Source: Limnohabitans curvus
GTDB taxonomy: Bacteria; Pseudomonadota; Gammaproteobacteria; Burkholderiales; Burkholderiaceae_C
Assembly: GCF_003063475.1 (NCBI RefSeq)
Contig: NZ_NESP01000001.1
Coordinates: 496,001-560,000 of the forward strand
Length of the DNA: 64,000 nt
Reading direction: 5' to 3'
Shown: positions 35,368 to 44,540 of the stretch, piece after piece
How positions within the stretch are numbered: the stretch's first letter is position 1
Layout: the number at the start of each line of letters is the position of its first letter
Notes under the pieces: generated by a model
The model's input: only the letters and a program-made list of their open reading frames with translations
Databases searched by the model: none
What the model was told of the DNA's origin: nothing
Made by a program: the position numbers and the translations under genes

Positions 35368-36312
35368 TCAATAGCTAGCCACGTCGTTATGAAGAATGAC
35401 CGTGAACATCCGACCTGCGGCGGTGTTCTTGGCGGCTTGCCAGTTGAAGGTGGCCTGAATGCCACCAGGCCCAGAGATGGAGAGCTTGGGCTTTGGCAGG
35501 TACACCTCATGCGCGATGAAGGTCAAACTCTTCGTGGCATCAATGACGTAGCTGAACGTCAACTCAAGCGGTGCGTTGTTGGTCGCCGCATCGATGAGGT
35601 CGGTGTCCGCAAACCGAACCTCAAGGTTTCCGGTCAGACTGGCAACCGTTGGATCAGCCCCTTCGATTTTTCCGTCAGAACGAATGGTTTCTATGCGGGC
35701 TAGGTTGTTTGAATAGGTGAGCTGCGCCGCGACCACGTTGCCAAGCGCCTGTCCATTCTTTTTGATCGAACCTTGGAACTGGTTAAACCGCGTGATGCCT
35801 AAGGCTTGCGGCGTTGCATCCACTGTCACCAGTTGCTTGACTTCCCCTTGCGCGATCAAACCCAGAGTCGCATCCGCTGCACCTGAGCGCGCGAACTTGA
35901 CCTGAACGGAGTTGACCATCACGCCCGACGACTCAAAGTACGCCGGGATATCAGGCAAGCCCGTCTCAAGCGCAAGACTTGGCAAGACAGGCTGCCCCGA
36001 CCCAAAGGTGTGCTGATAATCCACATCGCCTGTAGAAACAGGAGCTCCCAGCAACGCCTTGAGCCACAAGCCAAAATTGCGCAAGTCGATCGGGACCACC
36101 ATGTCGCCCTCGACCTTGATGACATCGCGAATGGGTGCGCTAGGGTCTCGTCCTAGTCCAATCAGGTCATTGGCAATAAGGCCTTGTTCAGACCCCAATG
36201 AGGTGGACACAAAGGGGAGCTTCCAGTACTCGGTCGTGCCACTGGGGTGCGTTCCGTAGGAAGGTTCGAATGCAGCCAGCAAGCTGGCATTTGCGCCATA
36301 GGCACGGGCCAT
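35368..36312 (-). CDS. Phage tail tube protein
   Basis: This is a 314-residue major tail (tube) protein. The start MARAYGANASLLAAFEPSYGTHPSG and the later KLSISGPGGIQATFNWQAAKNTAAGRMFTVILHNDV are typical of siphophage tube proteins, and the position (after the minor tail proteins, before the G/GT chaperone) agrees. It polymerises around the tape measure. It is longer than lambda gpV (246 aa), suggesting an added surface domain. Confidence 0.85.
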   Translation of the reverse strand: MARAYGANASLLAAFEPSYGTHPSGTTEYWKLPFVSTSLGSEQGLIANDLIGLGRDPSAPIRDVIKVEGDMVVPIDLRNFGLWLKALLGAPVSTGDVDYQHTFGSGQPVLPSLALETGLPDIPAYFESSGVMVNSVQVKFARSGAADATLGLIAQGEVKQLVTVDATPQALGITRFNQFQGSIKKNGQALGNVVAAQLTYSNNLARIETIRSDGKIEGADPTVASLTGNLEVRFADTDLIDAATNNAPLELTFSYVIDATKSLTFIAHEVYLPKPKLSISGPGGIQATFNWQAAKNTAAGRMFTVILHNDVASY

Positions 36313-36337
36313 AGTTATTCTCCAGTTTCAAAAAGAT

Positions 36338-36787
36338 TCAAGCCAGCGGATCGCTGCTTGCGTAATGCATCACCACATCCAAGGTGCAGGCCTTGATGCC
36401 CACCGCACCATCGGGTGCGACGTCTTCGAACTTCGGGGGATGAATTTCGATGAACTCCACAACGCCGCCCAAAGTTCGGTCTGCCCTGACAAGTGCAGAA
36501 AACTGCTTGAGCAACGCATCCATGCGTGCGTCTCGCTCCGCGCCATCGGGGTGACTCACGTACACCTCCAGATTGGCTGAGTGCTCCCACTGATAGGTCA
36601 GTGGCGAGAGCATCACCTCGACTTCATTCATGTCGCCATCACGCAGCACCACCATGGCGTGCTCTGTCATGCGCTCGGGCAGCGCACTGTTGCGCTTAGG
36701 GACATTGCCACCAAGGGGCAACTGCCCCAACAACTGAAACAAAGCCCCGACGGCTTCTTCACGTTTGGACATAAAAAACAGGCCCAT
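36338..36787 (-). CDS. Tail terminator-like protein
   Basis: This is a 149-residue protein in the lambda gpU position. The fold pattern (LEVYVSHPDGAERDARMDALLKQFSALVRADRTLGGVVEFIEIHPPKFEDV) resembles minor tail proteins that cap the tube and join it to the head. I chose ATG 36787 because AGGAGCAGGCC lies just ahead. Confidence 0.7.
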   Translation of the reverse strand: MGLFFMSKREEAVGALFQLLGQLPLGGNVPKRNSALPERMTEHAMVVLRDGDMNEVEVMLSPLTYQWEHSANLEVYVSHPDGAERDARMDALLKQFSALVRADRTLGGVVEFIEIHPPKFEDVAPDGAVGIKACTLDVVMHYASSDPLA

Positions 36788-36816
36788 GGCCTGCTCCTGT
36801 AAATCAACTCCTGCCC

Positions 36817-37470
36817 TCATTCATCGGGCCAGTTGGAGATAACGTTTTGTATGAGCTGGGATTCCCAGCGTTGAACGGCTGAATTGATATCGAACTTCTT
36901 CTTAAGCTGAGCCTGAGGCACCAACAAAAAAATCGGCACACTGACCAGCCCCTTGCCCGACTGCTGCGCCGAAGCAGAAGCGCTTGTGAAACCACCCCGC
37001 TTGCCTGCTTTTGCACGTTGGTTGTCCGCCACCAAGAGTGACGGCTTACCCGCTCGGTAGACAAATCGAAGTCTCTGGCCGCGTATGCGCTCCCAAAGCC
37101 CCGGTGTGATGCGTTTGCCGCGTGGACCCGTGCCAGCCGCAGGCAATGGAATGGAGAGCCAAAACCCGTTCTTCGATCGAATCAACGCTCCCTCGTCATG
37201 GGCAGCCACAACCACAGGCGCTCGGCTGTAAACCAAACCTGCAGCGCCCAGACTCTCACGCCCCTTGGGATACACCTCACCTCGCCACGTATTGGCAAGG
37301 CGCGCGCCAAGACCTGCACCAGTGATCTGACTGCGCAGCTCACCTTTGAGGCCCTCGGTGGCGTCACGCACACCTGTGGTCACCGCATGTCTGGCCGCTT
37401 TGAGTTCAGCGGCCATGAGTTTTTGCAGATTGCCACTGAGCGCAGCAACGAGTCGTGAAGACACGGTCAA
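36817..37470 (-). CDS. DUF6441 minor tail protein
   Basis: This is a 217-residue protein of the DUF6441 type, in the position of the lambda gpZ-like connector. The N-terminus is helical and basic (LQKLMAAELKAARHAVTTGVRDATEGLKGELRSQI) and the middle contains RGEVYPKGRESLGAAGLVYSRAPVVVAAHDEG. It overlaps the head-tail gene before it by 4 bp. It probably helps to join tube and head. Confidence 0.75.
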   Translation of the reverse strand: MTVSSRLVAALSGNLQKLMAAELKAARHAVTTGVRDATEGLKGELRSQITGAGLGARLANTWRGEVYPKGRESLGAAGLVYSRAPVVVAAHDEGALIRSKNGFWLSIPLPAAGTGPRGKRITPGLWERIRGQRLRFVYRAGKPSLLVADNQRAKAGKRGGFTSASASAQQSGKGLVSVPIFLLVPQAQLKKKFDINSAVQRWESQLIQNVISNWPDE

Positions 37471-37790
37471 TCCTCCGGCCAGATAGACGCACTCACCGTC
37501 CAGACGAGCCGCTCACGGTCAATGAGCGGCTCCCCATGAAGGACATAGCGCGTCCCACCCAACACCAATCGGTCCCCTTCTCTTGGCTGTTTGACCTCGG
37601 ATGCCATCAACTCAAAACGCTGGGTATCAACCACCAGATGGGTTTGACCGAAGTTTTGAACTGCATCGGGCGCTTTGGCGATCACTCGCACATCGAGGGA
37701 GACCCCCGCTTGTGTGATGTACACAGCGGGGGTCCCCAAGCGAAGAAACAACCGAGAGATGAGCTGAACGAAAGGATCTCGACTCATCAA
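37467..37790 (-). CDS. Head-tail joining protein
   Basis: This is a 107-residue small beta-rich protein between capsid and tail genes. The pattern REGDRLVLGGTRYVLHGEPLIDRERLVWTVSA matches lambda FII-type head-tail connectors. It overlaps the DUF6441 gene and starts 9 bp after the capsid gene. Confidence 0.75.
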   Translation of the reverse strand: MMSRDPFVQLISRLFLRLGTPAVYITQAGVSLDVRVIAKAPDAVQNFGQTHLVVDTQRFELMASEVKQPREGDRLVLGGTRYVLHGEPLIDRERLVWTVSASIWPED

Positions 37791-37798
37791 CTACCCCC

Positions 37799-38803
37799 TC
37801 AGCTGGCTAAGACTTTGACCAACAAGCTCGGACGATGGCACATGGGCAACGGGTTGCTCTGCGTGTGCAAGTCCGTACCGCGACCGAAGTCACGCGGCTC
37901 TTGCTTGGCATACAGCGGCTGGCCCAATGTGTTGACCGTCTCATTGAAGTCGGCGGGTGCGAAGTACGTGGCAAAGGTATCGAGCGTGCCCTCAGGGAAC
38001 GCCTGACCTTCGCCGGGCTCAATGAAGCGGCGCAGATTGCCCGACATGTCCGTCGCTTGGCCCAAGTACTCTTCAAAGGTCACACCTGCAAAGGTGAAAC
38101 CAGAGCGTTGGTCCGTGCGCAACATGGCGCTCTCTTGGGTGAGCTGATATGCACGGATCACATTGGGGTGACTGGTGAGCGCATCGAAGAAGTCCGAAGA
38201 CACCAGCACACGCACATTGGTCATGTACTCGCCTTTGAGGTTGAGCTCAAAGTAGCGCTTCAGGTCCAGACACTTTTTCTTGACGTCCGTGTCCTTCTTG
38301 TTGAGTTCGAAATTGAACACGGCAGGCGTGATCTGGAACTCTTCAAACAAGTCGTACAGCACGGAACCATCCGCATCCAAGATGACGCCTTTGAGAGCGC
38401 CCATGCGCAAGTGCTCCAAAGTGATCGCATGCTTGTTGCGCATGGACTGCAAGTGATCGGTCATCACATTGGCCACGGTCTCGGTGTCTGTCTCAGAACC
38501 AAAAGCGCGCAGACCTTGAATTTCCTCGGGTAACACCACATCGTCGTGTGGGATGTGAGGAATCATGAACGAACGCAACTTGCGACGGCTGCGCTGGCCC
38601 ACCGTACCGGGGGCACCCACAGGCAATGTGGGCAAGAGGTTCAACACGCCATCACGCTCTTCAATGGCAATCTGGCGAAAACGCACAGGCTTGGCAGGCA
38701 TGAGGTTGATCTGTTCAATCTTGCCGAACTGATTGGGCAAGATGTTGATCGCGGCGGTCAATGCGGTCATTGAGAACGCGGGGGACTGGAAAGGATTGTT
38801 CAT
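37799..38803 (-). CDS. Major capsid protein (lambda gpE family)
   Basis: This is a 334-residue capsid protein of the gpE family. The start FQSPAFSMTALTAAINILPNQFGKIEQINLMPAKPVRFRQIAIEERDGVLNLLPT and the core ...TLEHLRMGALKGVILDADGSVLYDLFEEF are family hallmarks, and the size fits (lambda gpE 341). It assembles the HK97-fold shell with the decoration protein encoded just upstream. Intact. Confidence 0.93.
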   Translation of the reverse strand: MNNPFQSPAFSMTALTAAINILPNQFGKIEQINLMPAKPVRFRQIAIEERDGVLNLLPTLPVGAPGTVGQRSRRKLRSFMIPHIPHDDVVLPEEIQGLRAFGSETDTETVANVMTDHLQSMRNKHAITLEHLRMGALKGVILDADGSVLYDLFEEFQITPAVFNFELNKKDTDVKKKCLDLKRYFELNLKGEYMTNVRVLVSSDFFDALTSHPNVIRAYQLTQESAMLRTDQRSGFTFAGVTFEEYLGQATDMSGNLRRFIEPGEGQAFPEGTLDTFATYFAPADFNETVNTLGQPLYAKQEPRDFGRGTDLHTQSNPLPMCHRPSLLVKVLAS

Positions 38804-38806
38804 TGC

Positions 38807-39184
38807 TTAGACTCCTTGACGAACGAGAATGCCGACGGCTTCGAGCTGCGCAGTGGCAGTCGCTTTTTCTTCGGCGGTGATGGCGACGGGCCACACGAGG
38901 GCGTGGTGCGCGACGATGGCTTGGCGTGTCGCAGCGATGCCGCTGGACTTGTCGCCTGTGGTGGCATCCACGGACTGCAACAAAACAGCCGTGGCGATTT
39001 GCGTGCCATCGGTGGCAGCGGGGTCGAGTGCTTTGACCTTGCCGTTGGCATCAACGCGTCCGAGGACCGTGCCGATGCGCAAGTTCTGGCCTGCAGCGAC
39101 TGTGACTTGGTCGCGGGAATAGAGGGACTCTTCCTCATACTTGAGCAAGTCGCCCAAGGTCAACTCATTGGTGAGAACCGACAT
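38807..39184 (-). CDS. Head decoration protein (gpD family)
   Basis: This is a 125-residue gpD-family protein that stabilises the capsid after expansion. It shows the family elements TLGDLLKYEEESLYSRDQVTVAAGQNLRIGTVLGRV and VEAVGILVRQGV-like end. It sits between the protease/scaffold gene and the capsid gene, as in lambda. Confidence 0.9.
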   Translation of the reverse strand: MSVLTNELTLGDLLKYEEESLYSRDQVTVAAGQNLRIGTVLGRVDANGKVKALDPAATDGTQIATAVLLQSVDATTGDKSSGIAATRQAIVAHHALVWPVAITAEEKATATAQLEAVGILVRQGV

Positions 39185-39193
39185 TTAAAACTC

Positions 39194-39688
39194 CTAGTTG
39201 GATTTGTAAGAAGGACGATTGGCCGCGAGTTTTTGGGCACGCTGCTGTGCAGCGATTACCACAGGGCTTTGCTCAGGCTTGGTCGTCGTTTGGGTACCGG
39301 CTTGCGGCAAGATGTGAGAGCTGATCTCGGGGCTATCGGACGCTTTGGCGGCCAACAGCTCATTGCGAACTTGCTCCACACTCAAGCCACGCTCCAGCGC
39401 AGACAATGTCATGTCTGACTTACCAGCCAACAAGCACATCTCGGCCACGGCCAGCACGTTGGCACTGGCTTTACGGATGTCATGACTGGCTGCAGATGCT
39501 GCGGCAACAGCGGGCTTAACCTCAGGGGTCTCTTGCGTTGGTTCACCAGCGCCAGCAGGTAACTCAACCTCTTGATGTGGGGCCTGATGAGGCTCTTGGG
39601 GATTTGCATCCCCAGGAACCACAACGGTGGAAGTGACAGGGACAGCTTCTGTCGAAGCGGTAGATGCAGGCGGCGATGTTTGCGACAT
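39194..39688 (-). CDS. Nested scaffolding protein (Nu3-like internal start)
   Basis: Within the protease gene an in-frame ATG at 39688 (MSQTSPPAST) has a strong AAGGAGAAATTG ribosome-binding site. Starting there gives 164 residues covering the Pro/Gln/Glu-rich linker and the helical end. Lambda Nu3 is made in the same way from gene C. This supports an independent scaffold protein. Confidence 0.75.
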   Translation of the reverse strand: MSQTSPPASTASTEAVPVTSTVVVPGDANPQEPHQAPHQEVELPAGAGEPTQETPEVKPAVAAASAASHDIRKASANVLAVAEMCLLAGKSDMTLSALERGLSVEQVRNELLAAKASDSPEISSHILPQAGTQTTTKPEQSPVVIAAQQRAQKLAANRPSYKSN

Positions 39689-40630
39689 CAATTTCTCCTT
39701 GGAAAGAACTGGATCGGGAAGTGAGACTTCCATCTCGCGCCCCGATCCAAACGATCGCGCGATGGCAGATTTGCGTTGTTGAACTTCCATAGCCAGCGCG
39801 CGCAAGGCGTCGTCTGCCGTGCCAATGGCATCAGCAAACCCAGCCTCAATCGCGTCACCCGCGTAGAAGAGTCCGGCTTGCGTGTCTCGCACGACCTGCG
39901 CATCCAACCCTCGGTTTCTCGCGACCGTCGAGACAAACATCTCGTAGAGCCGATCCACTTCCGTTTGCAGCGCCGTAGACGCTTCGTTGGAGAGTGGTAA
40001 GTGCGGCGATAGGTCGTTTTTGCGGTCACCTGCGTAGATGGCCGTGTATCGGTAGCCATCGAGCGCATCGCGCTGCGTCTGGTCCACGTGCAGTGCAATC
40101 ACGCCGATGGAGCCCACACCACCTGTGCGCGTCAGATAGATGCGCTCAGCACTGCAGGCAATTGCGTACGCTGCAGAGAAAGCATCATCATTGGCCAGAG
40201 CCCAGATCGGTTTGGAGCTTCGCGCACTCACGATCTCATCGGCCAGATCGAACGCCCCGCCCGCCTCACCACCAGGCGAGTCAATATCAAGCAGCACCGC
40301 ATCCACATTGGGATCGTTGATCGCTGCATTGATTTGCGCGCTGATGGAGGCGTAGCTCGTCAAACCCGATGCCGCGTCCATGGCTCCCGTGCGTCGCACC
40401 AGGGTTCCAAGCACACTGATCACCGCGATATTGGGCGCTTGAAGGTCTGTGCGCATCACGCGCTCGGGTGGTGAAAATTGAGCTAACTGCTGCGCTGAGG
40501 TTTCTGGAACGACCATGCCCATTCGTGACCCCACCACCGAGAGGATGACCTCAAGCTTGCGGGGATGAATGAGCAAAGGCGTGCCAAAAACCCGCGAAGC
40601 CAGATATGGCATCGTCGGAAGATTTGTCAT
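39194..40630 (-). CDS. S49-family head maturation protease with scaffold domain
   Basis: This is a 478-residue lambda gpC-like protein. Residues of about 60-290 form a Clp/SppA-type serine protease (DIDSPGGEAGGAFDLADEI; GGVGSIGVIALHVDQT with the catalytic Ser; the general base Lys is likely in the DRKND region). The C-terminal 165 residues are low-complexity and then helical (KPAVAAASAASHDIRKASANVLAVAEMCLL), typical of an internal scaffold. A nested start at 39688 would make the scaffold alone. Confidence 0.9.
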   Translation of the reverse strand: MTNLPTMPYLASRVFGTPLLIHPRKLEVILSVVGSRMGMVVPETSAQQLAQFSPPERVMRTDLQAPNIAVISVLGTLVRRTGAMDAASGLTSYASISAQINAAINDPNVDAVLLDIDSPGGEAGGAFDLADEIVSARSSKPIWALANDDAFSAAYAIACSAERIYLTRTGGVGSIGVIALHVDQTQRDALDGYRYTAIYAGDRKNDLSPHLPLSNEASTALQTEVDRLYEMFVSTVARNRGLDAQVVRDTQAGLFYAGDAIEAGFADAIGTADDALRALAMEVQQRKSAIARSFGSGREMEVSLPDPVLSKEKLMSQTSPPASTASTEAVPVTSTVVVPGDANPQEPHQAPHQEVELPAGAGEPTQETPEVKPAVAAASAASHDIRKASANVLAVAEMCLLAGKSDMTLSALERGLSVEQVRNELLAAKASDSPEISSHILPQAGTQTTTKPEQSPVVIAAQQRAQKLAANRPSYKSN

Positions 40631-40663
40631 AGGACCTCTGAGTTAAGAGATGAAAAACCGTGT

Positions 40664-42172
40664 CTAGGTTTCTTGGTCCACCAGCGGCGCATCAGGCACA
40701 TCTGGTGGGTAGGTGGGTGCCACTTGGTTGGTAGCTCCGTTGCGCGCGACCAAGCGAGGGTCGGTGTCGAGCACCAAGCCCAGCGAGTCGGCGCGTGCGT
40801 TGTCTGCGGCAATCTCCCGGTCGATGGATTCCGCGTCGTATCCGTAGGACGAAATAGCTTCTGAGCGGCTCATCAACCCTGAGCGGATGGCCAACTGCAT
40901 GGCCTTGAACTCTTTCTCGGGATCCACCCATTGCCAGCCCTGTGGGATCCACTTGGCCGCTTGGTACTCGCGCGCTTTGGTTCGGTAGTTGGGCAAATCG
41001 AGCTTGCCTTCGAGCACGGCTTGCTGCATCCATGCGCGCCAGATCGGGCGACACAACTGATGCACGATCACGCCGTGCTGCAAGGTCTCACAACGACGCC
41101 GAAACTCCAACAAACCTGCACGGATGGATGAGTAGTTCACTTGGGTCAAGTCGCCCGTGAGCATCTCAAACGTGATGCCCATGGCTGCGGCCACTGCTCT
41201 GAACTGCTGACGCATGAACTCGGCATAGCTCGAACCCACATCTGCTGGTGCAGAGAACTTGATGTCCTCACCAGGCTCCAAGATCTGCAATGTTCCGGGT
41301 TCCATGCCTGCCAAGGCCACACCGCTTTCATCGGCATCACCCTCGCCCATGAGGTTGTCCTCAGGGGCCATGCGGGTGATGAAGCCTGCAAACATGGCAG
41401 CCGTTTTCTTGCGCACCAGCTCAGCATCGTCGTACTGGTCCAGCTCATTGAGCTTGACCAACGCTCTTGCCAGCCAAGGCTCACCCCGAATCTGTCCCGG
41501 TCGAAGTGGTCGGTACAGATGCACGATTTCAGCCGCATCCACCCGGACCAGATCAAGACTCCCGGTACCAGACATAGGCGCAAGCATTCCGTCATTAGGG
41601 TGCGCGCGATACAGGTGGTACGCGACGCGTCGGCCCAAGAGATCAAACTCAATGCCCGCTCGAATCACATTGCCGTTGGGCAAGTCTTGATTCAAGCTGA
41701 TGGGCAAGTGTTCTGCTTCGAGCACTTGGAGCTGAAAAGCCACCGACAGGTTGTCTTCCGCTCTTCGGTAGCGCATGCGCACAAACGCCTCACCACCTTC
41801 GAGCATGGCGCGTGTGGCCAAGCCTTGAAGGCCATAAAAGTCTGTCAACCCCGCCGCATCGGCATCCTCACACCAACTCCACCACAAGGCATGCACTGCC
41901 TCGCGCTGGGGTGGGTCTTGAATCATGCTTTGCGGCTTGATGCCCGTGCCAATCGCGTTGGCCACAAAGGCATCAATGCCTGCAGCGGCCCAAGCGTTGC
42001 GACGCACAAGGTCACGGCTCTTGGTGCGCAACTGGTCTTGGGTAAGCGCCAGCGCTGAGACAGCACCCGGATTGCCCGGATTCCATTTCAGTGCGCGTCG
42101 CCCCATCCCTGTTCCGTCATAGACCGGGGTGTTGCCAAACATCCGGCGTTTGATGGTGTTGATCCAGCCCAT
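40664..42172 (-). CDS. Phage portal protein (lambda family)
   Basis: This is a 502-residue portal protein forming the DNA entry vertex. Typical features are MGWINTIKRRMFGNT at the start, the wing/stem segments (RNAWAAAGIDAFVANAIGTGIKPQSMI, GEAFVRMRYRRAEDN, EPWLARALVKLNELDQYDDAELVRKKTAAMFAGFI) and ...AMGITFEMLTGDLTQVNYSSIRAGLLEF. The ATG at 42172 with GGAG 5 bp ahead is preferred over GTG 42175. It is followed by the protease gene as in lambda. Confidence 0.92.
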   Translation of the reverse strand: MGWINTIKRRMFGNTPVYDGTGMGRRALKWNPGNPGAVSALALTQDQLRTKSRDLVRRNAWAAAGIDAFVANAIGTGIKPQSMIQDPPQREAVHALWWSWCEDADAAGLTDFYGLQGLATRAMLEGGEAFVRMRYRRAEDNLSVAFQLQVLEAEHLPISLNQDLPNGNVIRAGIEFDLLGRRVAYHLYRAHPNDGMLAPMSGTGSLDLVRVDAAEIVHLYRPLRPGQIRGEPWLARALVKLNELDQYDDAELVRKKTAAMFAGFITRMAPEDNLMGEGDADESGVALAGMEPGTLQILEPGEDIKFSAPADVGSSYAEFMRQQFRAVAAAMGITFEMLTGDLTQVNYSSIRAGLLEFRRRCETLQHGVIVHQLCRPIWRAWMQQAVLEGKLDLPNYRTKAREYQAAKWIPQGWQWVDPEKEFKAMQLAIRSGLMSRSEAISSYGYDAESIDREIAADNARADSLGLVLDTDPRLVARNGATNQVAPTYPPDVPDAPLVDQET

Positions 42173-42381
42173 CACAACTCCTTAGACGTTGTGATGCGAA
42201 TCTGGCGCGACTTGCGCTTACCTGCTGCACGTGCGATCTTCGACTCCACTTCGGCAATGGCCGCCTTGAGGTCGGTCACGCTTCGGTACTCGACACTCTT
42301 GCCGTCATACGTCACGCGATGCTCGCCGCTGGCCAAGGCCTCTCGCAAAGCCTGAAGGTGTTGTTCGGTATAGCTCGTCAT
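42172..42381 (-). CDS. gpW-family head-tail joining protein
   Basis: This is a 69-residue gpW-type protein (YTEQHLQALREALASGEHRVTYDGKSVEYRSVTDLKAAIAEVESKI), needed to close the packaged head. It lies between the large terminase and the portal gene in lambda order. Its ATG 42381 overlaps the terminase stop. Confidence 0.88.
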   Translation of the reverse strand: MTSYTEQHLQALREALASGEHRVTYDGKSVEYRSVTDLKAAIAEVESKIARAAGKRKSRQIRITTSKEL

Positions 42382-44540
42382 CACTTCATCCAGTTACTGC
42401 GAATGACCCTCCTGCCGAGCTGGGGGACTTTGTTCATAAAAAAGCCACCGACGGGGGTGGCTGGGAGAGTTGTGGGCGTTGAAGGGTTTGGCAATGCTGG
42501 CGGGCTGCGCCATGGAACGTCGTCCACAAGTTCGTCCACCTCCTCTTCGGCATGGACTTCGACCTTGGGCTCTGCTTCCACAAAGTCCACGTCACCGTTG
42601 GGTGGCCGCACACCTTGAATTCCTTGCAAGAACTCAGGCGTTTCAAAACCTGGACGCACTGGGAACAGTCCGTCCATGCGCAACTCCGGTGGCTCAGCGC
42701 TCAGCGGAATGCCAAGTTGGCGCTCAAGCTCCAACCAGTGACGTTCCTCAAAGCGGTCTAAGCCCGCCAGACTGGCAGCGGCACGTGCGTACACGTAACA
42801 GTCCAAGGCCTCGTTACGCTCACGCACTTTTTGCCACTCGCGAAACGAGAAGCCATTGCGGTCACGCCGCGTGACCAGTTGTTCTGAACACAGTTGCTGG
42901 ACGTACTCGGCATCGACTTGCGGCAAATGGACGTACCCGTTGGGGAACACAATCTCGCCGTCTTCGGTGACCTCAATCGTTTTGCGCAGGTTGTTGAAGA
43001 ATTCCAACTTGGCAATGCCACCCACCACCGCATAGACACGCAGGCCTCGGCGCAGACGCCTGCCATTGGTAGTCATGTCCACAGCAGTAGGCAAACCAAC
43101 CAACGCTGCACCACGCGCCACACCCTTCATCGGCAACAAGCGCGGGTCATGCTGGCGACGCACAAAGGCATAAGCCTCTTGGGTTGCATAGCCGGTATCA
43201 AGCCCCATGCGCACCAAGCGCATCGGCACACCACTGATGTGCGTCCAGCTCTCTTGGAGCATGAGCCCCAAACGCAGCCAGACATCATCTCGGGCGGTAT
43301 CGCCTTCGAGCACCCGGTGCTCGATGAGCCAAGAGCGCTTCTCCCGACCAAAGCCCCAGATGGAGACTTCGATACGGTCTTTTTGAATGTCGATGCCACC
43401 TGCAAGCAGGAGTGCGCCATAGGGCACCGTGCCCATGCGGTACGACTCACGTCGCTCAAGCAAGCGCTCCCACTCAGGCGTTTCGCCTTGCTCGACCCAA
43501 GTCTCACCCAGCTCGGTGTTCTTAAAAGCCTTCAATGCGGTTGCTGACCCTTGCGCCAGCTCCCACGCCTGTGCAATCTCTACCCAACTGCGCCAACCCA
43601 CCGGGCTGTACAGACTAGACAGATGAAAACCAGCCGTGCGACCGTTACCAGGAATGGTTGCCACCCAGCGCCCAAGCTCCAACATTTGGGTCTTGGCGTG
43701 TTCGTAGATGGGCTCTTCGCATCCTGTGCAAAGGTACCGCACTGAGTCCGGCTGGCCCTTCTCCCAAATCAAACGCTCAAACTGCAAGCGTTGCTCATGC
43801 CTGCAGTGGGGGCATGGCACCATGAAGTGGCGTTGGTCCGATTGCTCAAACTCCCGCTCGATGCGAGAAGCACCAGAGATGGTCGGGGTCGACACAATCA
43901 AAATCTTGCGGCGGGCAAACGTACGGGTACGAGCCTCCGCCAGCGAGATGGCGTCACCCTCACCTTCCACGTCACCGGGGTATCCATCCACCTCGTCCAA
44001 GAAGAGGTAGCGCACAGGCATGGAGCGCAGGCCTACCGCGCTGTTCGCCCCTGTGAGGACCAACACCCCACCTCGGAACTCCTTGGCAAGGATGGTGTTG
44101 CCCGAGTCACGGGCACGCGCAGGTGCGATGAGGGCTGAGAGTGTTTCGCTCTCTTCAATCAGCGGGTCAATCCGCTGCTTGGAGTTTCGTTTGGCCATCT
44201 CCACCGTGGGGGCTACGGCCATCATGGGGCCTGGTGCCATGTGAATCACATAGCCAATCCAGTTGTTACCGCACTCGGTACCGCCCACTTGAGCGCCCTT
44301 CATGAACACCACACGCTCCACGGGTGAGGTGGGCGAAAGGCAATCCATGATCTCCTTGAGATACGGCGTGCGGCTCGTGCGCCAGCGGCCAGGCTCAGAA
44401 GCTGACTTACCCGACAAGAAGCGGTACTGGTCAGCCCATTCAGAAACACTTAGTAATGGGTCGGGGGTGAGTCCCTCGCGCCATGCCTCAGCGATGGTAT
44501 CAATTCCGTCGTAGTGTTCAAACACATTGGTGTTCCTCAA
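42381..44540 (-). CDS. Terminase large subunit (gpA family)
   Basis: This is a 719-residue lambda gpA-type terminase with ATPase and nuclease. The Walker A-like element is VFMKGAQVGGTE, the Walker B is YLFLDEVDGYP, and a zinc-binding CPHCRHEQ...CTGCEEPI set lies near residues 238-278. The nuclease domain occupies the C-terminal half (GGIDIQKDRIEVSIWGFG...). The size is slightly above the family norm (lambda gpA 641). The start overlaps the small terminase stop (ATGA). Confidence 0.93.
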   Translation of the reverse strand: MRNTNVFEHYDGIDTIAEAWREGLTPDPLLSVSEWADQYRFLSGKSASEPGRWRTSRTPYLKEIMDCLSPTSPVERVVFMKGAQVGGTECGNNWIGYVIHMAPGPMMAVAPTVEMAKRNSKQRIDPLIEESETLSALIAPARARDSGNTILAKEFRGGVLVLTGANSAVGLRSMPVRYLFLDEVDGYPGDVEGEGDAISLAEARTRTFARRKILIVSTPTISGASRIEREFEQSDQRHFMVPCPHCRHEQRLQFERLIWEKGQPDSVRYLCTGCEEPIYEHAKTQMLELGRWVATIPGNGRTAGFHLSSLYSPVGWRSWVEIAQAWELAQGSATALKAFKNTELGETWVEQGETPEWERLLERRESYRMGTVPYGALLLAGGIDIQKDRIEVSIWGFGREKRSWLIEHRVLEGDTARDDVWLRLGLMLQESWTHISGVPMRLVRMGLDTGYATQEAYAFVRRQHDPRLLPMKGVARGAALVGLPTAVDMTTNGRRLRRGLRVYAVVGGIAKLEFFNNLRKTIEVTEDGEIVFPNGYVHLPQVDAEYVQQLCSEQLVTRRDRNGFSFREWQKVRERNEALDCYVYARAAASLAGLDRFEERHWLELERQLGIPLSAEPPELRMDGLFPVRPGFETPEFLQGIQGVRPPNGDVDFVEAEPKVEVHAEEEVDELVDDVPWRSPPALPNPSTPTTLPATPVGGFFMNKVPQLGRRVIRSNWMK

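Noticed and set aside
37835..38533. 232-codon plus-strand open frame
   Set aside because: It lies opposite the major capsid gene and is a shadow of its codon bias.
41141..42058. 305-codon plus-strand open frame
   Set aside because: It is antisense to the intact portal gene, has no domain and no ribosome-binding site.
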